DNA of 64,000 nt from NCBI RefSeq assembly GCF_022682495.2, contig NC_071389.1:98931951-98995950 (forward strand), read 5' to 3'. Below are positions 60,501 through 63,196 of this stretch, piece after piece. The notes below the pieces were generated by a model. It had not been told where the DNA came from. It saw only the letters and a program-made list of their open reading frames with translations, and did no database searches. A program made the position numbers and the translations under genes. This stretch comes from Desmodus rotundus. Lineage: Eukaryota > Chordata > Mammalia > Chiroptera > Phyllostomidae. Positions within the stretch are counted from its first letter, which is position 1, and each line of letters starts with the position of its first letter.

Positions 60501-61399
60501 ATCTTGGCCAGAAGTCTAGAGTTATGTAAATATTTTCAAGTGTTATATATGACTATGATCTCCAGAGTAGCTTCCGCCTTTAAAGGGTCAGTTATTTATT
60601 GACTCTTCTTTGAGTCTCTTGGGGATTTATAATGAGTGAAGAATGGGTCCTGTCTCAAGACTTAAGCCATGCATAAACAGTGATGGTACAATACAGGAAG
60701 TGAGGGTCACTCATACTAAAGGTCAGTCAGAGGCACCCATCAGTTTTGCCTTTATATATGTTAATGGTAAAAGCCCATAACACAAGAATAATTCATTTTT
60801 GTTAAAATATATATACACATGTGCGTGTATATACACCACATCTAAAGGATATGCGTTAAAATGTTTACAGTAGTTTTTTCTGGGTAACTTATTTATGGTT
60901 AAGTTTTTTTTTAAGTAATCTTCTGTTTTGTTCTATAATACATTAATATAACTTTTTTAAATACATGGTATATACATTTTTAATAAGTAAGCAATGTTAC
61001 CTAAAAGTGCTTTATATTTTCTGTGGGCAACTATTTCTGTCTATTGTGTGGGGATCCCACTATCAGCTTGCAGGTTCTATTATTCGTCTTTACCTCGCAG
61101 TTACAGAGCTGTTCTCCATCAGCTTAGCCAGCCACATCAATGGTAGGGAGTAGGGGGCCCCGTCTTGGCTGTCTGCACTGTCCTCATATCATACGTGGTT
61201 GTGGTCATTTCTCCTGGCTCTGTCTGTCATGTCAGTACACCATGGACTCCCTTTCGATTGCCTGTTTTTAATAAACTTACTTGTTTTTAACATTTCAGTG
61301 TGTTTCTTTTTTATTCTCTAGGGTGAAAATGGAACAGAGGATTGTGTTATGGCCCTGGAGACCTTGTTTAGTGTTTTGTTTTCTCTGTGCAGACTTATG
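8104..61399 (+). CDS. IARS1: IARS1, cytoplasmic isoleucyl-tRNA synthetase, coding exons 1-21 (3' part outside window)
   Basis: The enzyme activates isoleucine with ATP, charges tRNA-Ile in the cytosol, hydrolyses mischarged valine, and in animals is part of the multi-synthetase complex. Twenty-one exons splice to an uninterrupted frame of 768 codons that I recognise as vertebrate cytosolic IleRS throughout. In order: class I Rossmann fold with the HIGH-type signature at residues 47-57 (ending HYGH); CP1 editing domain at about 180-400, with the threonine-rich peptide [11 protein letters not shown] at 222-232 and GTGVVHQAP before the GADDY turn; [28 protein letters not shown] at 599-603; then the start of the anticodon-binding helices. 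The start ATG has a good context (A at -3, G at +4). The protein is one residue shorter near the N-terminus than the human sequence as I remember it. About 490 C-terminal residues lie beyond the window. Splice sites are GT-AG apart from one GC-AG. Confidence 0.97.
8978..9134 (+). CDS. IARS1: IARS1 coding exon 2 (HIGH-type motif)
   Basis: Acceptor ATCTGTTAG, donor TGTG|GTATGT. The 157-nt exon carries [18 protein letters not shown], the class I ATP-binding HIGH signature in its HYGH form (residues 54-57), then [12 protein letters not shown]. With exon 1 it completes codon 91 exactly. A Ves-type SINE lies about 40 bases into the following intron. Confidence 0.97.
9172..9399 (-). mobile_element. 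Ves-type SINE
   Basis: Reverse orientation: T-rich end, body, then the tRNA-derived head ending GAGCCACACCAGCCAGGGC. It contains a small insertion giving two ACATCA.. motifs. Confidence 0.9.
9624..9743 (+). CDS. IARS1: IARS1 coding exon 3
   Basis: Acceptor AATTTTCAG, donor TGGAAG|GTATGT. Forty whole codons (residues 92-131) begin EYEIDK, include [10 protein letters not shown] and end STEWK. Phase 0 at both ends, so skipping would not shift the frame. Confidence 0.96.
10284..10815. mobile_element. Mariner-type DNA transposon, deletion derivative
   Basis: Left end TGTGTTGGCCAAAAAATTTG. The right end reads on the reverse strand TTGGGTTGACCAAAAAGTAA. The terminal inverted repeats are of the mariner GTTGGCCAAAAAGTTCG type, with TA at each side (10282-10283, 10816-10817). 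The 532-bp interior holds no usable transposase frame. Confidence 0.75.
11360..12350. mobile_element. Ancient L1-derived sequence, interrupted by a SINE
   Basis: The stretch 11590-12240 resembles old L1 UTR sequence, for example GTGATGTTAACTTTAGTCA and TTTGTAATTAATCATTATTT. Orientation is uncertain. A SINE (11418-11592) splits it. Confidence 0.4.
11418..11592 (+). mobile_element. Ves-type SINE, diverged
   Basis: Head GGCCCTGGCTATGTGGCTCA, then CTGATGTTTCTCTTTCTC and a short A-rich tail. Confidence 0.8.
12421..12645 (+). mobile_element. Ves-type SINE
   Basis: Head CGCCCTGGGTGGTGTGGCTC, box-B-like GGTTCGATTCC, polypyrimidine stretch and AATAAATAAAATC tail. Confidence 0.92.
12727..12809 (+). 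CDS. IARS1: IARS1 coding exon 4
   Basis: Acceptor TTTTTTAG, donor TCTG|GTAGGT. It encodes [20 protein letters not shown], then PEFMESVW, with the last Trp codon split across the junction. RLGRWIDF is a hallmark of IleRS. A mariner MITE starts about 35 bases after the donor. Confidence 0.96.
12846..12963. mobile_element. Mariner-type MITE
   Basis: About 117 bp with inverted ends AGGGGTGAGCAAAAGTAGAT and, on the reverse strand, AGGGGTAGGCAAAAGTAGGT, extending about 28 bp each. TA flanks it. It lies 36 bases past the donor of coding exon 4. Confidence 0.75.
13015..13320 (-). mobile_element. Ancient L1 fragment
   Basis: AATGGTACATTTGTTACAAT, CACCCAAAGTCCCTAG and TACTTTAGGGTTCACTG are widely repeated old-L1 sequence, read on the reverse strand with a poly-T start. 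Confidence 0.4.
13460..14045 (+). mobile_element. Old L1 3' end
   Basis: ORF2 C-terminal remnant (ATGACCCAGCAATTCCCC, then GATGAATGGATAAAG) and a 3' UTR ending TACTGAAAATAAATAATC, in sense orientation. Confidence 0.6.
14050..15120. other. Intron sequence, nothing recognised
   Basis: Between an old L1 3' end and the LSM8 retrocopy. No exon-like or clear repeat sequence seen. Confidence 0.4.
15125..15590 (+). pseudogene. LSM8: LSM8 processed retrocopy
   Basis: LSM8 is a subunit of the nuclear LSM2-8 ring that binds the U6 snRNA 3' end. An intronless copy lies in sense orientation in the intron after IARS1 coding exon 4. The frame 15172-15456 reads [20 protein letters not shown] and ends in the family's C-terminus (KPLNSVAH). 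The codon for the ancestral Met1 is now ACA (15172-15174). An upstream in-frame ATG (15154) from leader sequence keeps a frame of about 100 codons open. Relative to the parent as I remember it, GDN has become RVN and two residues are missing near the acidic loop. A 3' UTR with AATAAA (15561-15566) follows. Very likely a retropseudogene. Confidence 0.88.
16634..16751 (+). CDS. IARS1: IARS1 coding exon 5
   Basis: Acceptor CTTGCTAG, donor CAAG|GTAAGT. It encodes [20 protein letters not shown] followed by [19 protein letters not shown]. It ends at residue 198 in phase 0. The zinc-less KVMPFSTAC segment is typical of eukaryotic IleRS. Confidence 0.96.
16752..18250. other. Intron sequence after coding exon 5, nothing recognised
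   Basis: AT-rich, only vague MIR/L2-like similarity near 17460-17530. No exon seen. Confidence 0.4.
18250..18780 (-). mobile_element. Possible ancient L1/L2 fragment
   Basis: CTCAGCATTATGTTTCTGATG and, further on, TTGATGGACATAGCTGTGAA resemble antisense L1. Highly diverged, so the family is uncertain. Confidence 0.3.
19314..19540 (+). mobile_element. Ves-type SINE
   Basis: Head GCCCAGGCTCGTGTGGCTCA, GGTTCAATTCC, then CACATTGATGTTTCTCCCC and an AAATAAATAA tail. Confidence 0.92.
19555..20235 (-). mobile_element. Ancient L1 fragment
   Basis: Antisense old L1: CAAGATTGTTTGAAAGTCATCC, then GCTACTGTGAACATTTC, then ACTCCCACTAAACAG near 20180. It ends at the GC-rich block beginning about 20250. 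Confidence 0.5.
20250..21135. other. Unidentified GC-rich block
   Basis: Begins abruptly inside antisense L1 after TTAAGCCATTCTG. It has several overlapping open frames on both strands (longest 133 codons, - strand 20554-20955) but none recognised. Followed by an LTR-like sequence (21440-21660), so it may be the remains of an endogenous retrovirus or another long insertion. Confidence 0.35.
21440..21660 (-). mobile_element. Probable endogenous-retrovirus LTR fragment
   Basis: On the reverse strand it reads CTTTCTGAATAAAGTTGCTT, a typical retroviral LTR polyadenylation stretch with AATAAA. No viral coding sequence is recognisable nearby. Confidence 0.5.
21801..22682. mobile_element. Tigger/MER2-type DNA transposon, interrupted by an LTR
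   Basis: The left half (CAGTCATGCTCC to CAGCTAGGCTATATGATAT) and right half (CTAGACTTCAGTAG, TGTAGGCAATTGTAACACAG, ATGGGACCATCATC) follow the MER2 consensus. The middle, about 21932-22435, is a different, LTR-like sequence. Confidence 0.75.
21932..22435 (-). mobile_element. LTR-like insertion (endogenous retrovirus type)
   Basis: Sequence from TGTAGGGGAGGAAAAATAAA to CCAGAATACACA breaks the MER2 copy and has TG..CA ends. On the reverse strand it reads like the end of an endogenous retroviral LTR. No coding part was seen. Target duplication not clear. Confidence 0.5.
22876..23023 (+). CDS. IARS1: IARS1 coding exon 6 (editing-site threonine peptide)
   Basis: Acceptor TTTCAG, donor AAAG|GTAAGT. 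It encodes residues 199-247 plus one base. Residues 222-232 read [11 protein letters not shown], the threonine-rich peptide of the CP1 editing pocket. The middle Thr of the usual WTTTPW is Ser here (codon AGT at 22951-22953). Confidence 0.96.
23307..23335. repeat. Poly-T run (29 T)
   Basis: Uninterrupted T tract in the LTR-like sequence, probably the poly-A tail of a reverse-oriented retroposon or an expanded A-rich site. Confidence 0.9.
23426..23594 (-). mobile_element. Ves-type SINE
   Basis: Reverse orientation, ending GACACACCAGCCAGGGC. It interrupts an LTR-like sequence (23140-23760). Confidence 0.9.
24050..24400 (-). mobile_element. Ancient LTR-type repeat, diverged copy
   Basis: Shares order and sequence with 42690-42900, for example ATAAACAGCCATATGAAGAA here against ATGAACAGCCAGATGAAGA there. 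Confidence 0.4.
24535..24905 (-). mobile_element. Possible LTR fragment
   Basis: The reverse strand shows CTTTAATAAACCTTGC as a polyadenylation signal. No coding. The evidence is one motif and its position in a cluster of similar antisense sequences. Confidence 0.3.
24930..25253. mobile_element. DNA-transposon MITE with TATAATGCGCAC-type inverted ends
   Basis: Left CAGTATTTTGCTGTGTATAA, then TGCACAC. The right end on the reverse strand is CTGTATTTTGCAGAATATAA, then TGCAC. The inverted ends extend about 40 bp around an AT-rich, coding-free core. Superfamily not assigned. Confidence 0.6.
25290..26100 (-). mobile_element. Possible LTR fragment
   Basis: The reverse strand reads GAGAGTGAATAAATACTTTA, a polyadenylation-like region, then a GC-richer part to about 25800. 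No coding seen. Confidence 0.3.
26930..27119 (-). mobile_element. Ves-type SINE
   Basis: Reverse orientation: GAGAAACATCAATGTCTGG body and head GAGCCACACCAGCCAGGGCC. Confidence 0.9.
27584..27671 (+). CDS. IARS1: IARS1 coding exon 7
   Basis: Acceptor CTCACAG, donor GAAAG|GTAAAT. It completes Asp and continues [18 protein letters not shown], then [11 protein letters not shown] with the final Arg codon split. Part of the CP1 editing insertion. Confidence 0.95.
27928..27988 (+). CDS. IARS1: IARS1 coding exon 8
   Basis: Acceptor TTTTTCTAG, donor AAAG|GTGAGC. This 61-nt exon encodes [20 protein letters not shown] and ends at residue 297 in phase 0. CP1 editing domain. Confidence 0.95.
28369..28578 (+). 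mobile_element. Ves-type SINE
   Basis: Well-preserved copy: head GCCCTAGCTGGTGTGGCTC, TTTGATTCCCAG box B, body and AATAAAATCTTTAAA tail. Confidence 0.93.
28852..29075. mobile_element. DNA-transposon MITE with TTTTTCGGACTATAAGAC-type inverted ends
   Basis: Left GTTTTTTCGGACTATAAGAC. The right end on the reverse strand is TACCGTATTTTTCAGATTGT, then AAGACACAC. The sub-repeat GTGTCTTATACTCCG lies inside. Coding-free, superfamily not assigned. Confidence 0.6.
29540..29770 (+). mobile_element. L2 LINE fragment
   Basis: CAGCTCAAGTTCAAGTCAC, then AAGTGTTTTCTGAAATGCC, resembles the L2 3' end. Diverged. Confidence 0.4.
30896..31133. mobile_element. Tigger2/MER8-like DNA transposon remnant
   Basis: Starts TACAGTTGACACTTGAACAA and ends TTTTTCAAGGGTGAGCTA, inverted Tigger2-type ends. 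Interior diverged. Confidence 0.5.
31504..31599 (+). CDS. IARS1: IARS1 coding exon 9
   Basis: Acceptor TTTTCCAG, donor GCA|GTGAGT. Thirty-two codons end with [16 protein letters not shown], the conserved editing-site strand. Phase 0 at both ends. The following intron is about 9.9 kb and holds the PRDX1 retrocopy and three LINE-derived elements. Confidence 0.95.
32130..32240 (+). mobile_element. MIR SINE fragment
   Basis: CCTGAGTAACTTAGTTGGCC, then TCGATTTCC and GTATAGTACCTGCC, sense MIR. Confidence 0.4.
32740..34945 (+). mobile_element. Ancient L1/HAL1-type element with 5' UTR
   Basis: The GC-richer front (about 32880-33950) resembles the 5' UTR of old mammalian L1 elements, for example CCAGGGTTCCAGTACCAGG and GAAGACAAGTCCCC. 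The region after 34080 is a decayed ORF1-like stretch. It directly precedes the PRDX1 retrocopy. The subfamily is not determined. Confidence 0.55.
35011..35600 (+). pseudogene. PRDX1: PRDX1 processed retropseudogene
   Basis: PRDX1 is a cytosolic 2-Cys peroxiredoxin. The intronless copy starts GTAACTTCAGGAAATGG (ATG changed to GTA) and reads SGNGKIGH, then YVVFFF, then in another frame [20 protein letters not shown]. It stops at TGA 35247-35249, and resumes to the family end [10 protein letters not shown] with the stop at 35520-35522, followed by a 3' UTR-like tail. Both Cys regions (FVCP and GEVCPA) are recognisable. There are internal deletions, a frame change and a stop, so it is dead. It lies between two LINE-derived elements in the intron after coding exon 9. 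Confidence 0.88.
35601..37310 (+). mobile_element. Half-L1-like (HAL1-type) retrotransposon, forward orientation, decayed
   Basis: It starts GAGTTCTGGCCAAGATGG and carries an ORF1-like region at about 36180-36520 with several stops (for example TGA after AAG near 36257, TAG near 36404). A 3' UTR-like end with ATAAAATATACTTAAAAAAAT follows. It matches, inverted, the element at 38222-40109, about 0.9 kb away, which makes a potential long hairpin in the transcript. Confidence 0.7.
37595..37764 (-). mobile_element. Ves-type SINE, diverged
   Basis: Reverse orientation: GAGAGAAACATCGATCAG, then GGATTGAACCC and a worn head CTACTTGGCCAGGGCC. An older subfamily, judging from the GATCAG form. Confidence 0.8.
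37775..38060 (+). mobile_element. Old L1 3' UTR fragment
   Basis: GTGTCAGATGGGTACAGG, GGGTGATCACTTAATAAG and ATGTCAACTATAGTTGAAA are the 3' end of an old L1. The same 3' end recurs at 5796-5930. Confidence 0.5.
38222..40109 (-). mobile_element. Half-L1-like (HAL1-type) retrotransposon, reverse orientation
   Basis: On the - strand it runs from an L1-like 5' leader through an ORF1-like coiled-coil/RRM start (39024-39356, 110 codons, including [20 protein letters not shown]) to a 3' UTR-like end. It has no reverse-transcriptase region, the design called half-L1. ORF1 breaks right after NFP through a one-base deletion. A possible imperfect target duplication (AGGTTTTC..TTTA) is at 38208-38221 and 40110-40123. 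The tract 38852-39944 is identical to 59262-60354. Confidence 0.8.
38852..39944. repeat. Identical tract A (matches 59262-60354)
   Basis: Compared row by row, 1,093 consecutive bases are the same as 59262-60354 at a constant offset of 20,410. Sequence just outside differs at many positions (four differences at 38831-38851; many after 39945). Confidence 0.95.
40638..40860 (+). mobile_element. MIR SINE
   Basis: AGCATAGCACAGCAGTTAAG, ACTCTAGAGCCAGGCTG and TTATCTGTTAAATTGGGATA follow the MIR consensus. Ancient mammalian copy. Confidence 0.8.
41451..41573 (+). CDS. IARS1: IARS1 coding exon 10
   Basis: Acceptor TTTTCCCCAG, donor GAAG|GTTTGT. Forty-one codons begin [15 protein letters not shown] and end [10 protein letters not shown] (residues 330-370). 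The first residue is Asp where human, from memory, has Glu. Phase 0 at both ends. Confidence 0.95.
42096..42187 (+). CDS. IARS1: IARS1 coding exon 11
   Basis: Acceptor TTTTTTAACAG, donor TGGAG|GTAAGG. It encodes [20 protein letters not shown], then [10 protein letters not shown] and a split Arg. This is where the chain returns to the catalytic core. Confidence 0.95.
42600..43300 (-). mobile_element. Ancient LTR-type repeat (ERVL/MaLR-like)
   Basis: TTGGGTTCAATTAATTTGCT, AACAGCCAGATGAAGA and AAATTACAAGGGTTTCAGGA are parts of a widespread old mammalian LTR-like repeat. A related copy lies at about 24050-24400 (CAGGTTCGAATAATTTACTG). Confidence 0.45.
43732..43830 (+). CDS. IARS1: IARS1 coding exon 12
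   Basis: Acceptor GCTTCCCCAG, donor TACTG|GTGAGC. It encodes [20 protein letters not shown], then [13 protein letters not shown]. The peptide [13 protein letters not shown] is conserved across IleRS. Confidence 0.96.
44117..44335. mobile_element. Tigger2/MER8-type DNA transposon
   Basis: Left CTTGAACAATGCAGGGGTAA, internal GTTGACCCTTTAACAACACG and right ATTCAAGGGTCAGC follow the Tigger2 terminal sequence (CCTTGAACAACACGGG). Non-autonomous remnant. Confidence 0.65.
45473..45599 (+). CDS. IARS1: IARS1 coding exon 13
   Basis: Acceptor TTTATTGCAG, donor GAGGAG|GTGAGG. It encodes [20 protein letters not shown], then [32 protein letters not shown] is a class I IleRS signature. It ends at residue 476 in phase 0. 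Confidence 0.97.
45687..45760 (+). repeat. Polypyrimidine tract
   Basis: Nearly pure C/T sequence with a long T run, about 90 bases after the donor of coding exon 13. Low complexity. Confidence 0.8.
45913..46114. mobile_element. hAT-like MITE
   Basis: 202 bp with long inverted ends: CAGGGGTATCAAAGTAATTT at the left and, on the reverse strand, CAGGGGTGTCAAACTCATTT at the right. Identical CTCTAC hexamers abut both ends (45907-45912, 46115-46120). The CAGGGGTGTC start is common among hAT elements. Confidence 0.7.
46939..47139 (-). mobile_element. Ves-type SINE
   Basis: Reverse orientation: AAGATCTTATTTATTTATTT tail, CAAACATCAATGTGTGG body, head GAGCTACACCAGCCAGGGG. Confidence 0.92.
47140..47575. 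other. Intron sequence before coding exon 14, nothing recognised
   Basis: Unique-looking sequence with no open frame or family match. Confidence 0.35.
47576..47649 (+). CDS. IARS1: IARS1 coding exon 14
   Basis: Acceptor TTTTGACAG, donor GAGAG|GTCAGT. It encodes [20 protein letters not shown], then LHRE and a split Ser codon. Confidence 0.94.
48029..48223 (+). CDS. IARS1: IARS1 coding exon 15
   Basis: Acceptor TTCGTTAG, donor GGATG|GTATGT. The 195-nt exon holds the catalytic signature [14 protein letters not shown] and then [15 protein letters not shown]. The last Trp codon is split. Confidence 0.97.
48224..49860. other. Intron sequence between coding exons 15 and 16
   Basis: No repeat family clearly recognised. 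It contains a G run near 49390-49399. Confidence 0.35.
49865..49951 (+). CDS. IARS1: IARS1 coding exon 16 (followed by a GC donor)
   Basis: Acceptor TTTTTTCCAG. It encodes [20 protein letters not shown], then IVNGLILA and a split Ser codon. Frame and homology require the exon to end GCCAG at 49951, which makes the donor GC (49952-49953). The next GT, four bases on, would shift the frame into a stop. Confidence 0.93.
49952..49957 (+). promoter_or_regulatory. IARS1: Non-canonical GC splice donor
   Basis: The exon-intron junction reads GCCAG|GCAGGT and the matching acceptor is TTTTTCAAG ending at 51160. GC-AG introns are a minor U2-type class with a strong upstream match, and CAG before the junction fits. 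Using the GT at 49956 would give CAG|TGA, an immediate stop. Confidence 0.85.
50495..50640 (-). mobile_element. MIR SINE fragment
   Basis: CTCACTTAATCCCCAGAACT, then ATACAGAAAAAGTAAGGTCA and AATAAGTGGTGAGC, antisense MIR. Confidence 0.5.
50640..50960 (-). mobile_element. Ancient L1 fragment
   Basis: TATGTAAATGGAATCATACC, GAATAATGCTATGAAC and TTTCTCTGGGATAACTG are antisense old L1. Confidence 0.45.
51161..51244 (+). CDS. IARS1: IARS1 coding exon 17 (KMSKR loop)
   Basis: Acceptor TTTTTCAAG, donor CTCAG|GTATAA. It encodes [20 protein letters not shown], then [14 protein letters not shown] (residues 599-603) is the class I KMSKS loop that stabilises the adenylate transition state. Confidence 0.97.
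52026..52170 (+). CDS. IARS1: IARS1 coding exon 18
   Basis: Acceptor TTTTCCAG, donor CAGAAG|GTGTGG (weak). It encodes [20 protein letters not shown], then [19 protein letters not shown] and IQNILRLQK, ending at residue 671 in phase 0. This spans the junction between the catalytic core and the anticodon-binding bundle. Read-through adds 13 codons and then TGA at 52210-52212. Confidence 0.95.
52171..53728. other. Intron between coding exons 18 and 19
   Basis: Moderately GC-rich, few recognisable repeats, more unique-looking than other introns here. No further exon found. Confidence 0.35.
53729..53849 (+). CDS. IARS1: IARS1 coding exon 19
   Basis: Acceptor ATTCCTAG, donor GGCAG|GTACGT. It encodes [20 protein letters not shown], then [23 protein letters not shown] is the conserved start of the anticodon-binding domain. 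Confidence 0.95.
54857..55820 (-). mobile_element. Tigger1-type DNA transposon with large internal deletion
   Basis: Both ends match Tigger1: AGAGATATTGTGGGTTCAG on the left and AAGCACAATAAAGCAAAG, then TGAGTTATCCCTG, on the right, with TA at 55821-55822. Antisense transposase remnants (GACTCTTCCTGTCATGCAC at about 55202; TGAACACTTACAGGCCATTG at about 55394) are joined by a deletion. Non-coding now. Confidence 0.85.
56506..56597 (+). CDS. IARS1: IARS1 coding exon 20
   Basis: Acceptor GTCTTTTAG, donor TTAAAG|GTAAGT. It encodes [20 protein letters not shown], then [11 protein letters not shown] (ends at residue 742, phase 0). [10 protein letters not shown] is a conserved anticodon-domain helix. 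Confidence 0.96.
57501..57533. repeat. (TTG)n microsatellite
   Basis: Eleven TTG/GTT units at the 3' junction of the reverse-oriented L1; on the element's own strand this is an (AAC)n tail. Confidence 0.95.
57501..59249 (-). mobile_element. 5'-truncated L1 inserted in a half-L1 element
   Basis: Reverse-oriented L1 3' end. The tail shows as (TTG)n at 57501-57533, followed by 3' UTR and ORF2 C-terminal coding in broken frames (58690-59175 is the longest clean piece). The near-duplicate AAATCTGCTGATAGTCTT (57484-57501) and AAATCTGCTGGTAATCTT (59248-59265) is the target duplication with two mismatches. Confidence 0.8.
59262..60354. repeat. Identical tract B (matches 38852-39944)
   Basis: Partner of tract A in the same orientation. 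Its left limit falls inside the target duplication of the L1 inserted at 57501-59249. Confidence 0.95.
61322..61399 (+). CDS. IARS1: IARS1 coding exon 21 (last in window)
   Basis: Acceptor TATTCTCTAG, donor CTTATG|GTAAGA. Twenty-six whole codons encode [20 protein letters not shown], then SLCRLM. Phase 0 at both ends, so skipping it would keep frame. The next expected exon (starting APYTPF in the family) is not found between here and the right edge. Confidence 0.95.
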
Positions 61400-61852
61400 G
61401 TAAGATGCGTGGCCCCATTCTAAAACTCTGGCCTTGTGGACACTTTACAGTGCCCTGTTGCTTTAGAGTCTCCTGTCTGTATCTATTCTGTATTTGTTAT
61501 ACCAGAAATAGAAATCAAGTTTTACAACAACTTAAATCTCCAGTTCATTTTTAGAAATCTTATTAGCTTACATGTGTCAAGCAAGGAACATTAGTTTCAA
61601 AAGGTATTTTTTTTTTTTCCTTCTCACTGCTGACAGTACATTTCAGGTCATGGTTCTTGCACTAGATTGAAGTGTCCTGTCAAAGGACACTTCGGTTGTT
61701 TCCATGGTTTGGCCACGGTGAATAATGCTGTAATGAAAACATGGGCACATATCTTTGGGAATAAATGTTTTTATATTTTTGGGGTAGATACCAAGAAGAG
61801 GAGTTGATGGGTCCTATGGTAACCCTATTGTTAATTTTTAAAGGAATGTCCA

Positions 61853-62707
61853 CTTGAGCAGACACTTCTCCAAGGAAGACATACAGAGGGCCCAGAGACA
61901 TATGAAAAGATGCTCAGCATCACTAGCCATCAGAGAGATGCAAATTAAAACCACAATGAGGTACCATCTCACACCAGTCAGAGTGGCCAACATAAACAAA
62001 TCCACAAACAAATGTTGGAGAGGATGCGGAGAAAAGGGAACCCTAGTGCACTGTTGGTGGGAATGCAGACGGGTGCAGCCACTGTGGAAAACAGTATGGA
62101 ATTTCCTCAGAAAACTAAAAATGGAACTGCCCTTTGACCCAGCAATTCTGCTGCTGGGATTATACCCTAAGAGCCCTGAAACACCAATCCAAAAGAACCT
62201 GTGCACCCCAATGTTCATAGCAGCACAATTTACAATAGCCAAGTACTGGAAGCAACCTAAGTGCCCATCAGCAAATGAGTGGATCCAAAAACTATGGTAT
62301 ATTTACACAATGGAATTCTACACAGCAGAGAGAAAGAAGGAGCTTATATCCTTTGCAACAGCATGGATGAAACTGGAGAGCATTATGCTAAGTGAAATAA
62401 GCCAGGCGGTGAGGGACAAATACCATATGATCTCACCTTTAACTGGAACATAATCAATAGAAGAAAAAAGCAAACAAAATATAACCAGAGACATTGAAGT
62501 TAAGAACAATCTAACAATAGCGGAGGGGGGGGGGGACAGTGGGAAGAGGGGATTACAGGAACTACTATAAAGGACACATGGACAAAACCGGGGGGAGGGT
62601 GGAGATGGGGGAGGGAGGTGGGTTCGGCCGGGGTGGGGTGGAGGGTTGGGGAGAAAAGACATACAACTGTAATTGAATAACAATTAAAAATAAATAAATA
62701 AATAAAT
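61853..62707 (+). mobile_element. Young 5'-truncated L1 insertion
   Basis: It holds the last ~199 codons of L1 ORF2 uninterrupted (61854-62453), a G-rich 3' UTR with an 11-G run (62525-62535) and an AAAT-rich tail. It is flanked by a perfect 13-bp target duplication AAAGGAATGTCCA at 61840-61852 and 62708-62720. It lies within older reverse-oriented L1 sequence. The open ORF2 remnant and perfect duplication point to a recent event. Confidence 0.9.
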
Positions 62708-62997
62708 AAAGGAATGTCCATACTGTTTCCCATCATAGCTGTACTAGTTTACATTCCTACCAGCAGTGAGTGAGGGTTCCTTTTTCCTCACAACCTCTCC
62801 AGAACTTGTTATCCCTTGTCTTGATGATAATAGCTATTCTAACACCTGTAAGGTGATATACCTCATTGTAGTTTTGATTTGCATTTCCGTAATAACTAGT
62901 GAAGTCAAGTATCTTTTCGTATATCTGTTGGCCATTTGTGGTCTTAGGAGAAGTGTCTCTTCAGATTTTGGGGGTTTTTTTAATGTCAGGTTTTATT

Positions 62998-63196
62998 TTT
63001 TATTGTTTTATTTATTTATTTTTAGAGGAGGAGAGAGAGAAAGAGGGAGAGAAACATCAATGTGTGGTTGCCTCTTGCACACCCCCAACTGGGAACCTGA
63101 CCCGCAACCCAGGCATGTGTCCTGACTGGGAACTAAACTGACCACGCTTTGGTTCACAGGCCAGCACTCAATCCACTGAGCCACACCAGCCAGGGT
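62998..63196 (-). mobile_element. Ves-type SINE
   Basis: Reverse orientation: GAGAAACATCAATGTGTGG body and head GAGCCACACCAGCCAGGG. Inserted in the older L1. Confidence 0.93.

Larger units (their letters stand above)
56876..60519 (-). mobile_element. Half-L1-like (HAL1-type) retrotransposon split by an L1 insertion
   Basis: Same family and orientation as the element at 38222-40109. Flanking target duplications AGTTATGTAAATGTT (56862-56875) and AGTTATGTAAATATT (60520-60534) differ at one base. On the - strand the element begins CTTCTGGCCAAGATGG. It is interrupted at 57501-59249 by a younger L1 in the same orientation. Its ORF1-like frame (59434-59766) is identical, base for base, to the other copy. 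Confidence 0.82.

Noticed and set aside
61854..62453. 199-codon + strand frame as a gene
   Set aside because: C-terminal part of L1 ORF2 in a 5'-truncated insertion, without a start of its own.
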